DNA from: Labilibacter marinus
GTDB lineage: Bacteria; Bacteroidota; Bacteroidia; Bacteroidales; Marinilabiliaceae
Direction: 5' to 3'
DNA length: 64,000 bases
Assembly: GCF_001659685.2 (NCBI RefSeq)
Contig: NZ_LXYE02000055.1
Location: forward strand, 31,549 to 95,548
Shown: one piece after another, positions 17,187 through 27,447 of the stretch
Position numbering within the stretch: the first letter of the stretch is position 1
How the letters are laid out: each line of letters starts with the position of its first letter
Translations under genes and position numbers: made by a program
Notes under the pieces: model-generated
Seen by the model: only the letters and a program-made list of their open reading frames with translations
The model's database searches: none
Told to the model about the DNA's origin: nothing

Positions 17187-18338
17187 TTAAAAATATTTCT
17201 TTAATCGGATAGAGAATCGCCCCTTTGATTCCTGATTTAGCATCCAATCTTGATTATAATATTGGATGATTGAAGATAATTGAAGATTACTTTTTATAGA
17301 ATAATTTGTTATTGATGATAAATATCCACCTTGTAATAATGGATATCCAAAACCAATTAAATCTAATTCAGAATTAAAGTTTTCTGTAAAATCGTATTTA
17401 AAAGATAAGTTATAGGAATGCTCGCTAACACTAAGATTTTTTATTGAAGTGCGCCCGTAAAACAAATCCTCTATGTTTCCTTGCTCTCCCTGTTGAAATT
17501 CGGAATATAAATACTCTAACCCTATTCGAACTTTTTCTTTCTGATAATAAGCTCCCAATGATACCAATGCATTAGTAGATGAAAAATCATCTTTAGTAGC
17601 AAAAATAGAAGTCTCATTAAAGAGCTTAAGATGATTCATACTATATGACCATCCAAAACCAAAAACATAATCACTTTGGTTTAACAAGCCACTCAGCAAT
17701 TGAAAGTCTAATGCTTTTATTTGCGATTGAAACCTAAGGGCGGCTGTCATATCGTAATTACCATCCACTTTAATTACCGCATCAACTCTTGCTTCATCAG
17801 AATTCCCAAAGCTAACACTTACCCCATCCATACCAGGTTTAGCTCTATAATCAAAATCATAGAAAGAATATACATTAAATATATCATTAGGATTCCAAAC
17901 TCTTCCTCTGCCCCATTCCACTCTTTGCCGACCAACTACGGTATTAACTTTGCCTATATCATAACTTAGCGTTAATCTATCAATATGGCTATTTAACACA
18001 TAACCTTTACCTGAAAATATATTCACGCTCAAATCCACCACACCAGGATCACTTGCTAAAATATACTTATATGTCGCATCGTTCTTTATTGTTCCACCCA
18101 ATAAAAACCTATTTCTGAGCCCTATATCTAATGATAAACCATTATTAAAGTTTCTATTGATATTAAATCGGTTATGAATTAGGTTATCTAAAACCATATC
18201 ATCATTATTACTCCATGTAAGAGATGGCATTTCAGTTACAAACCCATCTACATCCCAAGATTGCCCAGATGCATTTCCACACAAAAATGTGGCAACAACA
18301 AAATAAATACAAAACTGAATCTTTGTTTGTAATTTCAT
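17187..18338 (-). CDS. Outer-membrane beta-barrel protein
   Basis: 383 residues with a signal peptide (cleavage near NASGQ, residue 26) and a mature part made of alternating short beta strands and turns. It ends in the aromatic RLKKYF typical of Bam-inserted barrels. A conserved-looking stretch GRQRVEWGRGRVWNPNDIF around residues 137-155 resembles DUF1302-like or porin-like barrels that carry a WGRG..NP.D motif. Substrate unknown. It is monocistronic on the minus strand and divergent from rsgA. The array of 11-bp repeats lies just past its 3' end. Confidence 0.7.
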   Translation of the reverse strand: MKLQTKIQFCIYFVVATFLCGNASGQSWDVDGFVTEMPSLTWSNNDDMVLDNLIHNRFNINRNFNNGLSLDIGLRNRFLLGGTIKNDATYKYILASDPGVVDLSVNIFSGKGYVLNSHIDRLTLSYDIGKVNTVVGRQRVEWGRGRVWNPNDIFNVYSFYDFDYRAKPGMDGVSVSFGNSDEARVDAVIKVDGNYDMTAALRFQSQIKALDFQLLSGLLNQSDYVFGFGWSYSMNHLKLFNETSIFATKDDFSSTNALVSLGAYYQKEKVRIGLEYLYSEFQQGEQGNIEDLFYGRTSIKNLSVSEHSYNLSFKYDFTENFNSELDLIGFGYPLLQGGYLSSITNYSIKSNLQLSSIIQYYNQDWMLNQESKGRFSIRLKKYF

Positions 18339-18564
18339 TTAAACTAAGTAAATAATCAAGGGGGATTTTGTAGTTGTTTTAAACCAAGGCTAAAATTATA
18401 AGTTTTTACTAGATCTACCTTCCTATTTTCTCATTTTTTGCATAAAAAAACATGTGAATCAAAATTTAGTCTATCCTTAATTTTTAGTGTCATCTTTTTT
18501 TTCCATTTTTACAGCTAAGTTGCCACATAACATAGATAACACAACACATTTATTATCAAATATT

Positions 18565-19491
18565 TTGAAAAAAGGTATAGTTTTTAAATCAACAGGAAAT
18601 CGCTATTTAGTAAAGTCTTCTGATGGAGAATTAATTAATTGCTCTATTAAAGGAAAGTTTAGGATGGACGGCATTAAGAGCACCAACCCAATAGCTGTTG
18701 GCGATCATGTGGACTTTTTATTGGAGGACGATGCCAATATGGGTGTAATTACCACCATTCAAGAAAGAAAGAACTACATTATCCGTAAAGCAACCAATTT
18801 ATCAAAGCAATCACATATTATTGCCTCCAATATAGATCAAGCCTTATTATTAGTTACTGTAAATTATCCAATTACAACAACCGTTTTCATCGATCGTTTT
18901 TTAGTTTCTGCAGAAGCCTATCGTATTCCCGTTAAAATAATTTTTAATAAAATGGATAGATACGACACGGACCACTTGACTGCAGTTGAAAACTTAATTA
19001 GCATATACGAAAGAATTGGTTATGAAACCTATAAGATTTCTGCTAAAATGCAGGATGACCTTAGCGTTATGGTTGAATTACTAAAAGATAAGGTTAGTGT
19101 AATATCGGGTCATTCTGGTGTTGGCAAGTCTACACTTATCAATAGAATTCAACCTGGACTAAATTTAAAAGTTGCTGAGATTTCCGATATTCATCAGAGC
19201 GGTAAACATACTACAACATATGCAGAAATGCATCCGCTTAATTTTGGAGGTGGCATTATTGACACGCCTGGAATTAGAGGTTTTGGTTTAATTGATATTG
19301 AAGACGAAGAGTTACATCATTTTTTCAAAGAAATATTTGAAGTTTCTCACCAATGTCAATTCGGCAATTGCACTCATATTCATGAACCAGGATGTGCGGT
19401 GAAAAAAGCAGTAGAAAACGATGAAATAGCTTTAACCAGATACCAAAGCTACTTAAGTATTCACGACTCAAAACAGGAAAAATATAGATAG
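18565..19491 (+). CDS. rsgA: Ribosome small-subunit biogenesis GTPase RsgA
   Basis: Circularly permuted GTPase that assists late 30S maturation. An N-terminal OB fold (KKGIVFKSTGNRYLVKSSD) precedes the G domain in permuted order: G4-like FNKMD, P-loop GHSGVGKST, then DTPGIRGFG. A C-terminal zinc knuckle follows with Cys, Cys, His and Cys in CQFGNCTHIHEPGC. The start is uncertain because no ATG fits. TTG 18565 gives the family-typical 308 residues, while GTG 18487 would add 26 residues of unlikely sequence. It is followed 71 nt later by the hybrid kinase gene. Confidence 0.93.
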   Translation: MKKGIVFKSTGNRYLVKSSDGELINCSIKGKFRMDGIKSTNPIAVGDHVDFLLEDDANMGVITTIQERKNYIIRKATNLSKQSHIIASNIDQALLLVTVNYPITTTVFIDRFLVSAEAYRIPVKIIFNKMDRYDTDHLTAVENLISIYERIGYETYKISAKMQDDLSVMVELLKDKVSVISGHSGVGKSTLINRIQPGLNLKVAEISDIHQSGKHTTTYAEMHPLNFGGGIIDTPGIRGFGLIDIEDEELHHFFKEIFEVSHQCQFGNCTHIHEPGCAVKKAVENDEIALTRYQSYLSIHDSKQEKYR

Positions 19492-19562
19492 TGACCCGAT
19501 GTAAATATCTCAACACATAGCAAGAACAACACACTCAACACAACACTAACTGACATCTTTCG

Positions 19563-22346
19563 ATGAAGCGTACTCTCTTTATAGTTATATCTAGCATCAT
19601 TTTTTTAGTGATGTCGAACATTTACTATTATTACGATACATACAATTGGCAACTTAATACACACCACAGCATTTTAGAAAAGGAGCTAATTACTTGTACC
19701 GAAATATTAGAAGACTATTTTATTGAGGCGGAGACCAATACCATGCTTCTTTTAAATGAGGATGAGCTTGGTGGCCTATTTAATCTGCAACTCCAAAACA
19801 TTGAGGTTTTAAAACGCATTGAACTATTACACAATCGATACCGAAATGTGCTCAAGCAACTAGACGTTTACGATACAAAAGGCAATTTCTATTCCTTAAC
19901 CCAAGATGCCAACCAAAACTTAATAACAGCCTTTGGCAAGAAAAATAGAAAAGAAGCTTTTAAAGTTACCATCGAACTCAATGCGAGTGAAAACGAAATA
20001 AAATACACACAACCTCTTTATAACGACACCCATATATTTGGCTATATGGAATCTACATATGACTTAAAGAGATTTTATGATGATATATTCAAAAACTTTT
20101 TTGTAGAAGACCACCTATTTCAATGGATAGCCAGTTCCGACAATAATGTGGTTTATTCACCATTGAGAAATCTAGTACTAAACGATCATGATTTCTTAAA
20201 AAAAGAAGACGATGGTAAACCGAACATACATTTCTTAAGTCATAATACGCAAAAACTAAAAGTGATGTCGGTGGCTAAAAAACTGAAAACCATTGACAAT
20301 TATCTTATTTTTTCGATGCCAATTAAGCCAATCACACATTCTATTCTTAAAAATTCATTTTTGGTTGCCTTTATTTCTTGTATCGTTATTTTATTAATTG
20401 CATTATCTTTTTACCAATACATAATAAAAACAAAAAAGACGATCAAACGCCTTTCGCAATCGGACGATGCACTGCATAAAATACTACATTACCTACCTAT
20501 AGGTGTTGTTTTAACTGATGGTGAAGAGAAAATAAAACTAGTAAATAGAATTGCTTTAAACTTATTTGATTACGAAGACGAAGACATCTTAATTGATCAA
20601 ATTGTTTCGGACGAAACCATGTTTGAAAAGCGTAAGTTGATGCAGGTGGAGAAGGTTTCTTCTTCTTCCAACAGATTCATCATTAATGCAGGCGGCAACA
20701 ATCAACAAGTTATTCTGAGCGAAAAAATCACTTTCTTCAATCAAGATGTAAAATATTATATTCATGTATTTATTGAAGTAGACAATACAGCTACCCAGAA
20801 ACAAAACATTAAAACGCATACTGCTCAATCAGCCTTTATCGCCAATATAAGTCATGAATTAAGAACGCCTTTAAATGGTATCATTGGTATGACTGATTTA
20901 GTATTAACGACTAACAAGCTACATGGCTCGGAACACGATATGTTGAAGGTCGTGAAACGCTCAGCAGACACTTTACTTGCTTTAATTAATGACATCTTGG
21001 ATTTCTCAAAAATTGAGGCAGGCAAGCTAGAAGTTGAGTCCATCCCTATGGATATTACACAAGAAATTAATGAAACCATTCTATCGTTCGAAACCATAGC
21101 AAAAGATCGAAATGTTTCATTGAGTTCAAAAATCAATACCAAACTACCAACGGAGTTCATGTGCGATCCACTTAGGTTTAGACAAGTACTCAATAATTTA
21201 ATTGGAAACGCCATCAAATTCACCCCTATAGGAAAAGTTGAGTTATCCGTTGAAAAGACCAGTACGCTAAATGGACGACCTGCTTTAAAGTTTATCGTTA
21301 GCGATACTGGTGTAGGCATCCGAAAAGAAAAATTGAAGACCATTTTTAATTCTTTTGCGCAGGAAGACGAAAGTACCACACGTAAGTTTGGCGGAACAGG
21401 TTTAGGTACATCTATCTCTAAAAATTTAGTGCGATTAATGGGTGGTGAAATATGGGCCAATAGTCCTTCTGAGATTTCTGAAAACCCTCAGTACCCTGGT
21501 GCCGAATTCTGTTTTACCATACCATTTGTAACCAAGCGAAATCAGAAAGAACTAGATTTTTCTTACATATTATCCTGGACACAAATTAATTCTCTAATTA
21601 TTACCGACGAAGCGCTTCAAGTTCAGAATATGATTAAGAACCTTATGGCACTTGGCATTAATTACAAATTAATGGCTCCTTCGCAAGAAACTATCTTACT
21701 ACTAAACGACAAACCCAACATCCAATTATTAATCATCGACCAACGTCCCGATTTTAATGGACTAGATTTCCTACAACAACTTCATAGTCATAACTTACAC
21801 AATAATTTTATCATCTTATTTCAGAGTTCTGATTATGAAAGTATGAATACGAATTTCAGCAAGAAACTTGGAGCCGACACTTTCTTAAGAAAACCTGTAA
21901 AATTAAATACCTTACGTCAGTTTGCGGTGCGTTATTTCCCTAGCATCAAATCACAGAATAGTCTTGTGGGTAAAATAGTTCCAGATAATATCAAAATACT
22001 CATTGCAGAGGATAATCTGTTTAACCAGCGAGTAGCTCAAAGCCTATTTCGAAAAGTAGGATATGAAATTGACCTTGCCAACAATGGAAGAGAAGCCGTT
22101 GATAAATTCAAGAAAAATAAATACGATATTATTTTTATGGATTTAATGATGCCTGAATTGGATGGATTTGATGCCACTAAGGAACTGAAATGTTATGACG
22201 AAAGTTGTCCGATTGTAGCAATGACAGCCAATAATGATGATAAACAAAGAGAATTAGCATTTATGGCTGGCATGGATGACTTTATAGTAAAACCAGCTCA
22301 AAAAGAAGAAATAACGCGAATGATTATTAAGTGGTGCTCGCGTTAA
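19563..22346 (+). CDS. Hybrid sensor histidine kinase with two receiver domains
   Basis: 927-residue inner-membrane signalling protein. Transmembrane helix 1 (about 4-24) and helix 2 (about 263-287) enclose an extracytoplasmic sensor of about 240 residues. A PAS-like region follows (HYLPIGVVLTDGEEKIKLVN). The HisKA domain has phosphoacceptor His431 in SHELRTPLNG, and the ATPase domain shows NAIKFTP, DTGVGI and GGTGLGTSI. Two receivers end the protein. The first (about 675-795) looks degenerate: TDE replaces the acidic pair, although D726 is present. The second (about 815-925) is complete, with phosphoacceptor D860 in FMDLMMPE. No separate output regulator is adjacent. Signal unknown. Confidence 0.92.
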   Translation: MKRTLFIVISSIIFLVMSNIYYYYDTYNWQLNTHHSILEKELITCTEILEDYFIEAETNTMLLLNEDELGGLFNLQLQNIEVLKRIELLHNRYRNVLKQLDVYDTKGNFYSLTQDANQNLITAFGKKNRKEAFKVTIELNASENEIKYTQPLYNDTHIFGYMESTYDLKRFYDDIFKNFFVEDHLFQWIASSDNNVVYSPLRNLVLNDHDFLKKEDDGKPNIHFLSHNTQKLKVMSVAKKLKTIDNYLIFSMPIKPITHSILKNSFLVAFISCIVILLIALSFYQYIIKTKKTIKRLSQSDDALHKILHYLPIGVVLTDGEEKIKLVNRIALNLFDYEDEDILIDQIVSDETMFEKRKLMQVEKVSSSSNRFIINAGGNNQQVILSEKITFFNQDVKYYIHVFIEVDNTATQKQNIKTHTAQSAFIANISHELRTPLNGIIGMTDLVLTTNKLHGSEHDMLKVVKRSADTLLALINDILDFSKIEAGKLEVESIPMDITQEINETILSFETIAKDRNVSLSSKINTKLPTEFMCDPLRFRQVLNNLIGNAIKFTPIGKVELSVEKTSTLNGRPALKFIVSDTGVGIRKEKLKTIFNSFAQEDESTTRKFGGTGLGTSISKNLVRLMGGEIWANSPSEISENPQYPGAEFCFTIPFVTKRNQKELDFSYILSWTQINSLIITDEALQVQNMIKNLMALGINYKLMAPSQETILLLNDKPNIQLLIIDQRPDFNGLDFLQQLHSHNLHNNFIILFQSSDYESMNTNFSKKLGADTFLRKPVKLNTLRQFAVRYFPSIKSQNSLVGKIVPDNIKILIAEDNLFNQRVAQSLFRKVGYEIDLANNGREAVDKFKKNKYDIIFMDLMMPELDGFDATKELKCYDESCPIVAMTANNDDKQRELAFMAGMDDFIVKPAQKEEITRMIIKWCSR

Positions 22347-22420
22347 AACCTTAGACCAGCAATATTACTCTAGCCTGTTCGTTATTTCATTGAGCATTAC
22401 ATTTATCTATATTATATAGC

Positions 22421-23578
22421 ATGCAATATTATACACGTAAAAAGCGCTTTAAACTTTGGATTTTAATTGGTACTATTATAATTGGCTCAATTTCGTTTAT
22501 ATATACTGCCCACCTCGTTAACGAACTTAAACAAGAAGAGAAAAAGAAAATTGAATTATGGGCGCAAGCAACTAGGCAACTTGTTCAACCAGGCACCGAT
22601 GAAAGTTCAATCAACCTTACTTTGGAAGTTCTAAAAAACAATACAACGGTTCCTGTTATTATTGTAGATAGTAACGACTCTATTTTGCAATATCGAAACT
22701 TACAAGCCCCCAAAGCATCTCCTTCGATTTATCTTAAACGTCAATTAAAGAGAATGCAAGATGCAGGCCAAAGTATTGAAATTGACCTAGGCGATGGAGA
22801 AAAACAGCGCTTATACTTTAGCACCTCTACACTACTTACTCGCTTAAAATGGTTCCCTGTTGTACAATTGCTGGTTGTTTCTATTTTTGTATTAATCGCG
22901 TATATCGCTTTTAGTAATTCGCGAAAAGCAGAACAAAATCAGGTTTGGGTAGGCATGTCAAAAGAAACTGCTCACCAGCTCGGAACTCCTATTTCTTCCT
23001 TATATGGTTGGATTGAACTTTGGGCTCTAAAATTTCCTGAAGCGGATGGCATTGATGAGATGAAGAAAGACATTAACCGACTTCAGAATATTGCTGACCG
23101 ATTCTCAAAAATTGGTTCTAAGCCCATTTTAAAAACAATGAGCATTAACTCAACCATTGTACAAAGCGTTAAATACCTAAAAAGTCGTTCATCCAGTAAA
23201 GTAAAATTCGATACTAAGCTTGGAGATGAAGCTCAAGTACAAGGCAATACTATTTTAATAGAATGGGTATTTGAAAATTTAATTAAAAATGCCATTGATG
23301 CAACCAAAGGAGAAGGTTCCATATCTGTTGTTTCAAAATTAATGGAGCGCAAAGTTTATATCGATATTATTGATAACGGAAAGGGCATTTCTAAATCGAA
23401 CTTTAAAACCGTATTTGAACCTGGTTACACCACAAAAGAAAGAGGCTGGGGTTTAGGACTTTCCTTAACTAAAAGAATAATTGAGGAATATCATCAAGGA
23501 AAAATATTTGTAAAGGAATCGGAAGCCCATAAACGGACCGTTTTTAGAATAATTCTACAAGCCTCAACCCAATCATAA
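22421..23578 (+). CDS. Sensor histidine kinase
   Basis: 385-residue membrane kinase. Helix 1 is at about 11-30 and helix 2 at about 146-167, enclosing a small periplasmic region of about 115 residues. The phosphoacceptor is His185 in ETAHQLGTPISSL, an H-box form common in Bacteroidota. The ATPase domain carries NLIKNAIDA (N box), DNGKGI (G1) and GWGLGLSL (G2). It has no receiver domain, and no response-regulator gene is nearby. It lies 74 nt after the hybrid kinase in the same direction, so the two may share a transcript. Confidence 0.9.
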   Translation: MQYYTRKKRFKLWILIGTIIIGSISFIYTAHLVNELKQEEKKKIELWAQATRQLVQPGTDESSINLTLEVLKNNTTVPVIIVDSNDSILQYRNLQAPKASPSIYLKRQLKRMQDAGQSIEIDLGDGEKQRLYFSTSTLLTRLKWFPVVQLLVVSIFVLIAYIAFSNSRKAEQNQVWVGMSKETAHQLGTPISSLYGWIELWALKFPEADGIDEMKKDINRLQNIADRFSKIGSKPILKTMSINSTIVQSVKYLKSRSSSKVKFDTKLGDEAQVQGNTILIEWVFENLIKNAIDATKGEGSISVVSKLMERKVYIDIIDNGKGISKSNFKTVFEPGYTTKERGWGLGLSLTKRIIEEYHQGKIFVKESEAHKRTVFRIILQASTQS

Positions 23579-23664
23579 GTCGCTCTTTTTCTTTAAAATA
23601 CAATGCAAGAATAAAAAATAACAATAAAAATGAATTTATATTTCTGTAGTCGTATTTATTTTTA

Positions 23665-23673
23665 TACTTTTGC
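23665..23673 (+). promoter_or_regulatory. -7 element of the DUF177-rpmF promoter
   Basis: TACTTTTGC fits the Bacteroidota TAnnTTTG element and lies 21 nt upstream of the DUF177 ATG. Confidence 0.5.
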
Positions 23674-23694
23674 AAAGTTTTTATTTAAGGTGAG

Positions 23695-24234
23695 ATGGAT
23701 AAGCTAAGAGATTACAGCATAGCCTTCAAGGGTTTAAAAGATGGCAAACACCAATTTCACTATACAATTGGTCAAGCATTTTTTGAGGCAATTGAAGAGT
23801 CTACCATTAAAAATGGAGATTTTGAAGTAGATGTGTTGATGAATAAAAAAACACAAATGCTTCAGTTAGATTTTAACATTGCTGGAAACGTTCAGACAAT
23901 GTGTGACAACTGCTTGGGTGAATTAAGCATTCCCGTTGAATATACAGGAACAATGTATATTAAGTTTGGAATTATGTATGATGAGCCAAGTGAAGAAATT
24001 ATTGTTCTTCCGCATGAAGAAGGAGAATATAATGTTGCACAATTAATATATGAATTTATTGTGGTAAGCATGCCATTGCGATCTGTCCATGAAGATTACG
24101 AGAGCTGCGATCCTGAAATGACTTCTAAATTAGAAGAGTTTTCAGCCGAATATCACGAAGAAGACGATAATACAGACGAAGCAATAGACCCAAGGTGGGC
24201 AGCTTTAAAAAAATTAAAAGATAATAATAATTAG
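23695..24234 (+). CDS. DUF177 (YceD-like) protein, probable large-subunit rRNA accumulation factor
   Basis: 179 residues. The central FNIAGNVQTMCDNCLGEL with a CxxC pair, followed by basic and acidic strands, is the DUF177 signature; related YceD proteins are needed for normal 23S rRNA levels. The C-terminus is strongly acidic and ends DPRWAALKKLKDN, the common family tail. It is 15 nt upstream of rpmF, the conserved DUF177-rpmF pair, and both are presumably one transcript from the promoter at 23665. Confidence 0.9.
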   Translation: MDKLRDYSIAFKGLKDGKHQFHYTIGQAFFEAIEESTIKNGDFEVDVLMNKKTQMLQLDFNIAGNVQTMCDNCLGELSIPVEYTGTMYIKFGIMYDEPSEEIIVLPHEEGEYNVAQLIYEFIVVSMPLRSVHEDYESCDPEMTSKLEEFSAEYHEEDDNTDEAIDPRWAALKKLKDNNN

Positions 24235-24249
24235 TAAAGAGGTTATAAA

Positions 24250-24435
24250 ATGGCACATCCTAAAAGAAAGATTTCGAAAACGAGAAGAGACAAGAGAAGG
24301 ACGCATTATAAAGCTGTAGCTCCTACATTGGGAGTATGCTCAAACTGTGGTTCTACTGTAAAACTACACACGGTATGTGGAGATTGTGGTTTCTACAGAG
24401 GAAAACTAGCTGTTGAGAAAGAAATTACAGCATAA
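24250..24435 (+). CDS. rpmF: 50S ribosomal protein L32
   Basis: 61 residues. The very basic N-terminus (AHPKRKISKTRRDKRR) followed by a four-cysteine zinc ribbon (CSNCG ... CGDCG) is diagnostic of L32. Length is normal. A strong hairpin follows at 24461-24489, after which fabH appears to have its own promoter. The plsX gene often found between rpmF and fabH in other phyla is absent here. Confidence 0.97.
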   Translation: MAHPKRKISKTRRDKRRTHYKAVAPTLGVCSNCGSTVKLHTVCGDCGFYRGKLAVEKEITA

Positions 24436-24460
24436 CTTTTTATTTTTAAAAGTACTTTTT

Positions 24461-24489
24461 AAATTTGCTTCGCTTTGCGAGGCAAATTT
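24461..24489 (+). terminator. Hairpin after rpmF
   Basis: AAATTTGCTTCGC and GCGAGGCAAATTT pair along 13 bp with one G-U around a TTT loop, followed by TTGCTTT. It separates rpmF from fabH. Confidence 0.65.
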
Positions 24490-24663
24490 TGCTTTAGGGC
24501 ACTTTATCTTCGAAAAGGGTAAAGTCTGACACTTCAGATATATAGTAGTTTAGCTTCTTCATAAGCACGAGAAATAAAAAGATGCATAAGTTTTTAACTT
24601 AGGCTAATTTCTAACTTTTGCCGGTGGTTCGTTTTGCACTACCGACAAGAACAAAAAAATTAC

Positions 24664-25662
24664 ATGAAAAAGATCAATGCAGTAATCACCGGTATCGGTG
24701 CACACTTACCTGACTATGTCCTTACTAATGAAGAACTATCTACTATGGTAGACACTTCTGACGAATGGATAATGACTCGCGTTGGTATTAAAGAAAGACG
24801 CATTTTAAAGGGTGAAGGGAAAGGTGCTTCCGAAATGGGTGCCGAAGCTGTTAAACAACTATTAGAAAAAACAGGTACAAAGCCCGAAGAAATTGACTTG
24901 GTAATTTGTACTACAGTAACACCAGACCACGTATTCCCTGGTACATCTGCAATTATTTGTGATAAAGTTGGAATTAGAAATATTCAAAGTTTCGACTTAA
25001 ATGCGGCATGTTCAGGCTTTCTTTATGGATTAGATACTGCAGTAAAATATGTAGAATCAGGAAGCCATAAAAAAGTAATTTTAGTGAGTGCAGAAAAAAT
25101 GTCTTCAATTACGGATTACACAGATAGAACTACTTGTGTACTTTTTGGAGATGCAGCTACTGCAGTATTACTTGAACCTACTGAAGAAGAAGTAGGAATA
25201 CAAGATACTATTTTAAGAAGCAACGGTATTGGCAGAAACCACTTATTGATGAAAGCAGGAGGATCTGTATATCCACCATCTCACGAAACTGTTGACAACA
25301 ACGAACACACCGTATATCAAGAAGGTCAAGCCGTATTTAAGCATGCCGTTTCTAACATGGCCGATGTCTCCGTTGAAATCATGGAGAAAAACAACCTATC
25401 ATCGGAAGATGTAGCTTGGTTAGTTCCTCATCAGGCAAACTTAAGAATTATTGATGCTACCGCACGCAGAATGGGCGTTTCTAAGGATCAGGTAATGATT
25501 AATATTGAAAAATACGGTAACACCACTTCCGCTACAATTCCTTTATGTTTATGGGAATGGGAAAAGCAACTTAAGAAAGGCGACAACATTGTACTTGCAG
25601 CATTTGGTGCTGGATTTACTTGGGGTTCTATCTATCTTAAGTGGGGTTATGACACGAAATAA
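24664..25662 (+). CDS. fabH: 3-oxoacyl-ACP synthase III (KAS III)
   Basis: Initiates fatty-acid synthesis by condensing acetyl-CoA (or a branched acyl-CoA) with malonyl-ACP. The ATG at 24664 gives 332 residues, the normal size; an in-frame TTG 30 nt earlier is not needed. The catalytic triad is visible: Cys116 in NAACSGF, His256 in PHQANLR and Asn286 in YGNTTSA. The C-terminus [13 protein letters not shown] is typical. It follows rpmF after a terminator, and a TAACTTTTGC-like promoter element lies about 45 nt upstream. A strong palindromic terminator closes it. Confidence 0.95.
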   Translation: MKKINAVITGIGAHLPDYVLTNEELSTMVDTSDEWIMTRVGIKERRILKGEGKGASEMGAEAVKQLLEKTGTKPEEIDLVICTTVTPDHVFPGTSAIICDKVGIRNIQSFDLNAACSGFLYGLDTAVKYVESGSHKKVILVSAEKMSSITDYTDRTTCVLFGDAATAVLLEPTEEEVGIQDTILRSNGIGRNHLLMKAGGSVYPPSHETVDNNEHTVYQEGQAVFKHAVSNMADVSVEIMEKNNLSSEDVAWLVPHQANLRIIDATARRMGVSKDQVMINIEKYGNTTSATIPLCLWEWEKQLKKGDNIVLAAFGAGFTWGSIYLKWGYDTK

Positions 25663-25697
25663 AAACAATCAGTTGAGTTAACTCAACTAGCGTTTAC

Positions 25698-25743
25698 AAA
25701 ATAACAAAGGGTGATTTCTTTCGAAATCACCCTTTGTTATTTT
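25698..25743. terminator. Bidirectional terminator between fabH and gltX
   Basis: Perfect 21-base arms (25698-25718 and 25723-25743; core AACAAAGGGTGATTTC) flank a 4-base loop, with T-rich ends on both strands. Confidence 0.92.
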
Positions 25744-25761
25744 TAGTATTTTAATATCAAA

Positions 25762-27285
25762 CTATGCCAAAGCCTCAACAGCAGCTTTTATTCGGGCAAT
25801 CGTTTCTTCTTTACCAATTAACTCCGCAATAGTCATTAAGTCTGGCCCAAAACCACCACCAACTAAAGCCAATCTAAAGGCATTCATTACCAATCCAAAA
25901 CCCAAACCTTTCGCCTCAATCTTGGCCGCAATAGCCTCTTTTATATCACCTGATTTCCAATCCGACACATCTCCTAGCTCAATAGCTAATTCAGCCATAA
26001 AAGCTGGCACATCACCTTTCCAGCGTTTTTTAACCACCTTAGGGTCATATTCTGTAGGGGCTACAAAAAAGAAAGAAACCTGCTCCCATAAATCAGAAAT
26101 GAAATTAATACGCTCCTTCACTAAGGAAACAACCTGAGTTACCAATGCAGAATCAGCGTCTATTCCCTTTTCTTTTAACTCAGGCATAAATCTCTTCGCC
26201 AAATCTTCATCAGTCATATTAATTAAGTACTGATGATTAAACCACTTTGCTTTTTCTGGATCAAAACGAGCTCCCGACTTATTCACTCTTTCAATGGAGA
26301 AGGTCTCAATTAACTGCTCCATACTAAACATCTCCTGCTCTGTCCCTGGATTCCAGCCCAATAAAGCCAACAAATTAACCACAGCTTCAGGCAAATAACC
26401 TGACTCTTTATAACCCGAAGCTACTTCACCATCAGGAGATGTATATTCTAATGGAAACACAGGAAATCCTGCTTTATCACCATCTCGCTTACTTAGCTTA
26501 CCTTTACCTGTTGGTTTTAAAATTAATGGTAAATGAGCAAATTCAGGTCTATCTTTTTCCCAACCTAAAGCTTTATATAGCATCACATGTAATGGCATAG
26601 ATGGCAACCACTCCTCGCCTCTAATAACATGCGATATTTTCATTAAATAATCATCCACTACGTTAGCCAAATGATAAGTAGGTAATCCATCCGATTTAAA
26701 AATCACTTTATCATCCAGAATAGCGGTATTAAACTTCACCTCACCACGTATCATATCAACAGCAGACACTTCCTCGTTCTCTGGCATCTTAAAACGCACT
26801 ACATAAGGTACCCCTTCGGATTTACGCTTCTCAACTTCTTCTTCAGATAAAGACAACGAATTATTTAAGTCCTTACGTGTATTCATATCGTAGGAAAACT
26901 TTGTCTTCTCAGCCTCTGCAGCCTCTCGCTTTGCCTCCAACTCCTCTGGTGTATCAAAAGCATAATATGCCCAACCATCACTAATTAACTGATCGGCATA
27001 TTGTACATAAACCTCTTTTCGCTCCGATTGCTTGTAAGGCCCAAATTCGCCACCCTGCTTTACACCTTCATCAATATTCATCCCTAACCAAGTTAGCGAT
27101 TCATTGATATAATCCTCAGCTCCTTCTACAAATCGAGTTTGATCAGTATCTTCTATTCTTAAGATAAAATCGCCACCATGCTTTTTAGCAAATAAATAAT
27201 TAAAAAGAGCAGTTCTAACACCACCAATATGTAATGGTCCCGTAGGACTTGGGGCAAATCTTACCCTTACTTTTTTATCTGACAT
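25762..27285 (-). CDS. gltX: Glutamyl-tRNA synthetase
   Basis: Charges tRNA-Glu. The 507-residue length is normal. [11 protein letters not shown] holds the HIGH equivalent at residues 19-22, [12 protein letters not shown] follows, and the KMSKS equivalent KLSKRDG is at about 255. The C-terminal helical anticodon-binding region is complete. A distinct GlnRS at 1-1303 suggests this enzyme need not misacylate tRNA-Gln. It is monocistronic, with a -7 element 14-22 nt upstream of the start. Confidence 0.96.
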   Translation of the reverse strand: MSDKKVRVRFAPSPTGPLHIGGVRTALFNYLFAKKHGGDFILRIEDTDQTRFVEGAEDYINESLTWLGMNIDEGVKQGGEFGPYKQSERKEVYVQYADQLISDGWAYYAFDTPEELEAKREAAEAEKTKFSYDMNTRKDLNNSLSLSEEEVEKRKSEGVPYVVRFKMPENEEVSAVDMIRGEVKFNTAILDDKVIFKSDGLPTYHLANVVDDYLMKISHVIRGEEWLPSMPLHVMLYKALGWEKDRPEFAHLPLILKPTGKGKLSKRDGDKAGFPVFPLEYTSPDGEVASGYKESGYLPEAVVNLLALLGWNPGTEQEMFSMEQLIETFSIERVNKSGARFDPEKAKWFNHQYLINMTDEDLAKRFMPELKEKGIDADSALVTQVVSLVKERINFISDLWEQVSFFFVAPTEYDPKVVKKRWKGDVPAFMAELAIELGDVSDWKSGDIKEAIAAKIEAKGLGFGLVMNAFRLALVGGGFGPDLMTIAELIGKEETIARIKAAVEALA

Positions 27286-27298
27286 GTTTATTTTTTTT

Positions 27299-27307
27299 GC
27301 AAAGATA
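27299..27307 (-). promoter_or_regulatory. -7 element of the gltX promoter
   Basis: Read leftwards this is TATCTTTGC, a full TAnnTTTG match, only 14 nt from the gltX ATG. The mRNA leader must be very short. Confidence 0.5.
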
Positions 27308-27386
27308 GGTAATAAGTTAAAAGTTAAAAGAGGAAAGCCGAAAGTTGAAAGGCTAAATCAACGGAACGTATACTTTCTGACAAAAA

Positions 27387-27417
27387 AAAGCGAGATGATC
27401 AATGACCATCTCGCTTT
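27387..27417. terminator. Terminator downstream of the ribonucleotide reductase gene
   Basis: AAAGCGAGATG (27387-27397) and CATCTCGCTTT (27407-27417) pair perfectly around a 9-nt loop. Leftwards the stem is followed by a TTTTT run, as expected for termination of nrdJ. Confidence 0.8.
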
Positions 27418-27447
27418 CGAATTAAAAAAGTTATATAGGCAAAACTT

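Noticed and set aside
20852..21460. 202-codon open frame antisense to the hybrid kinase
   Set aside because: It lies wholly inside the HisKA/ATPase coding region, has no family likeness and mirrors the codon pattern of the real gene.
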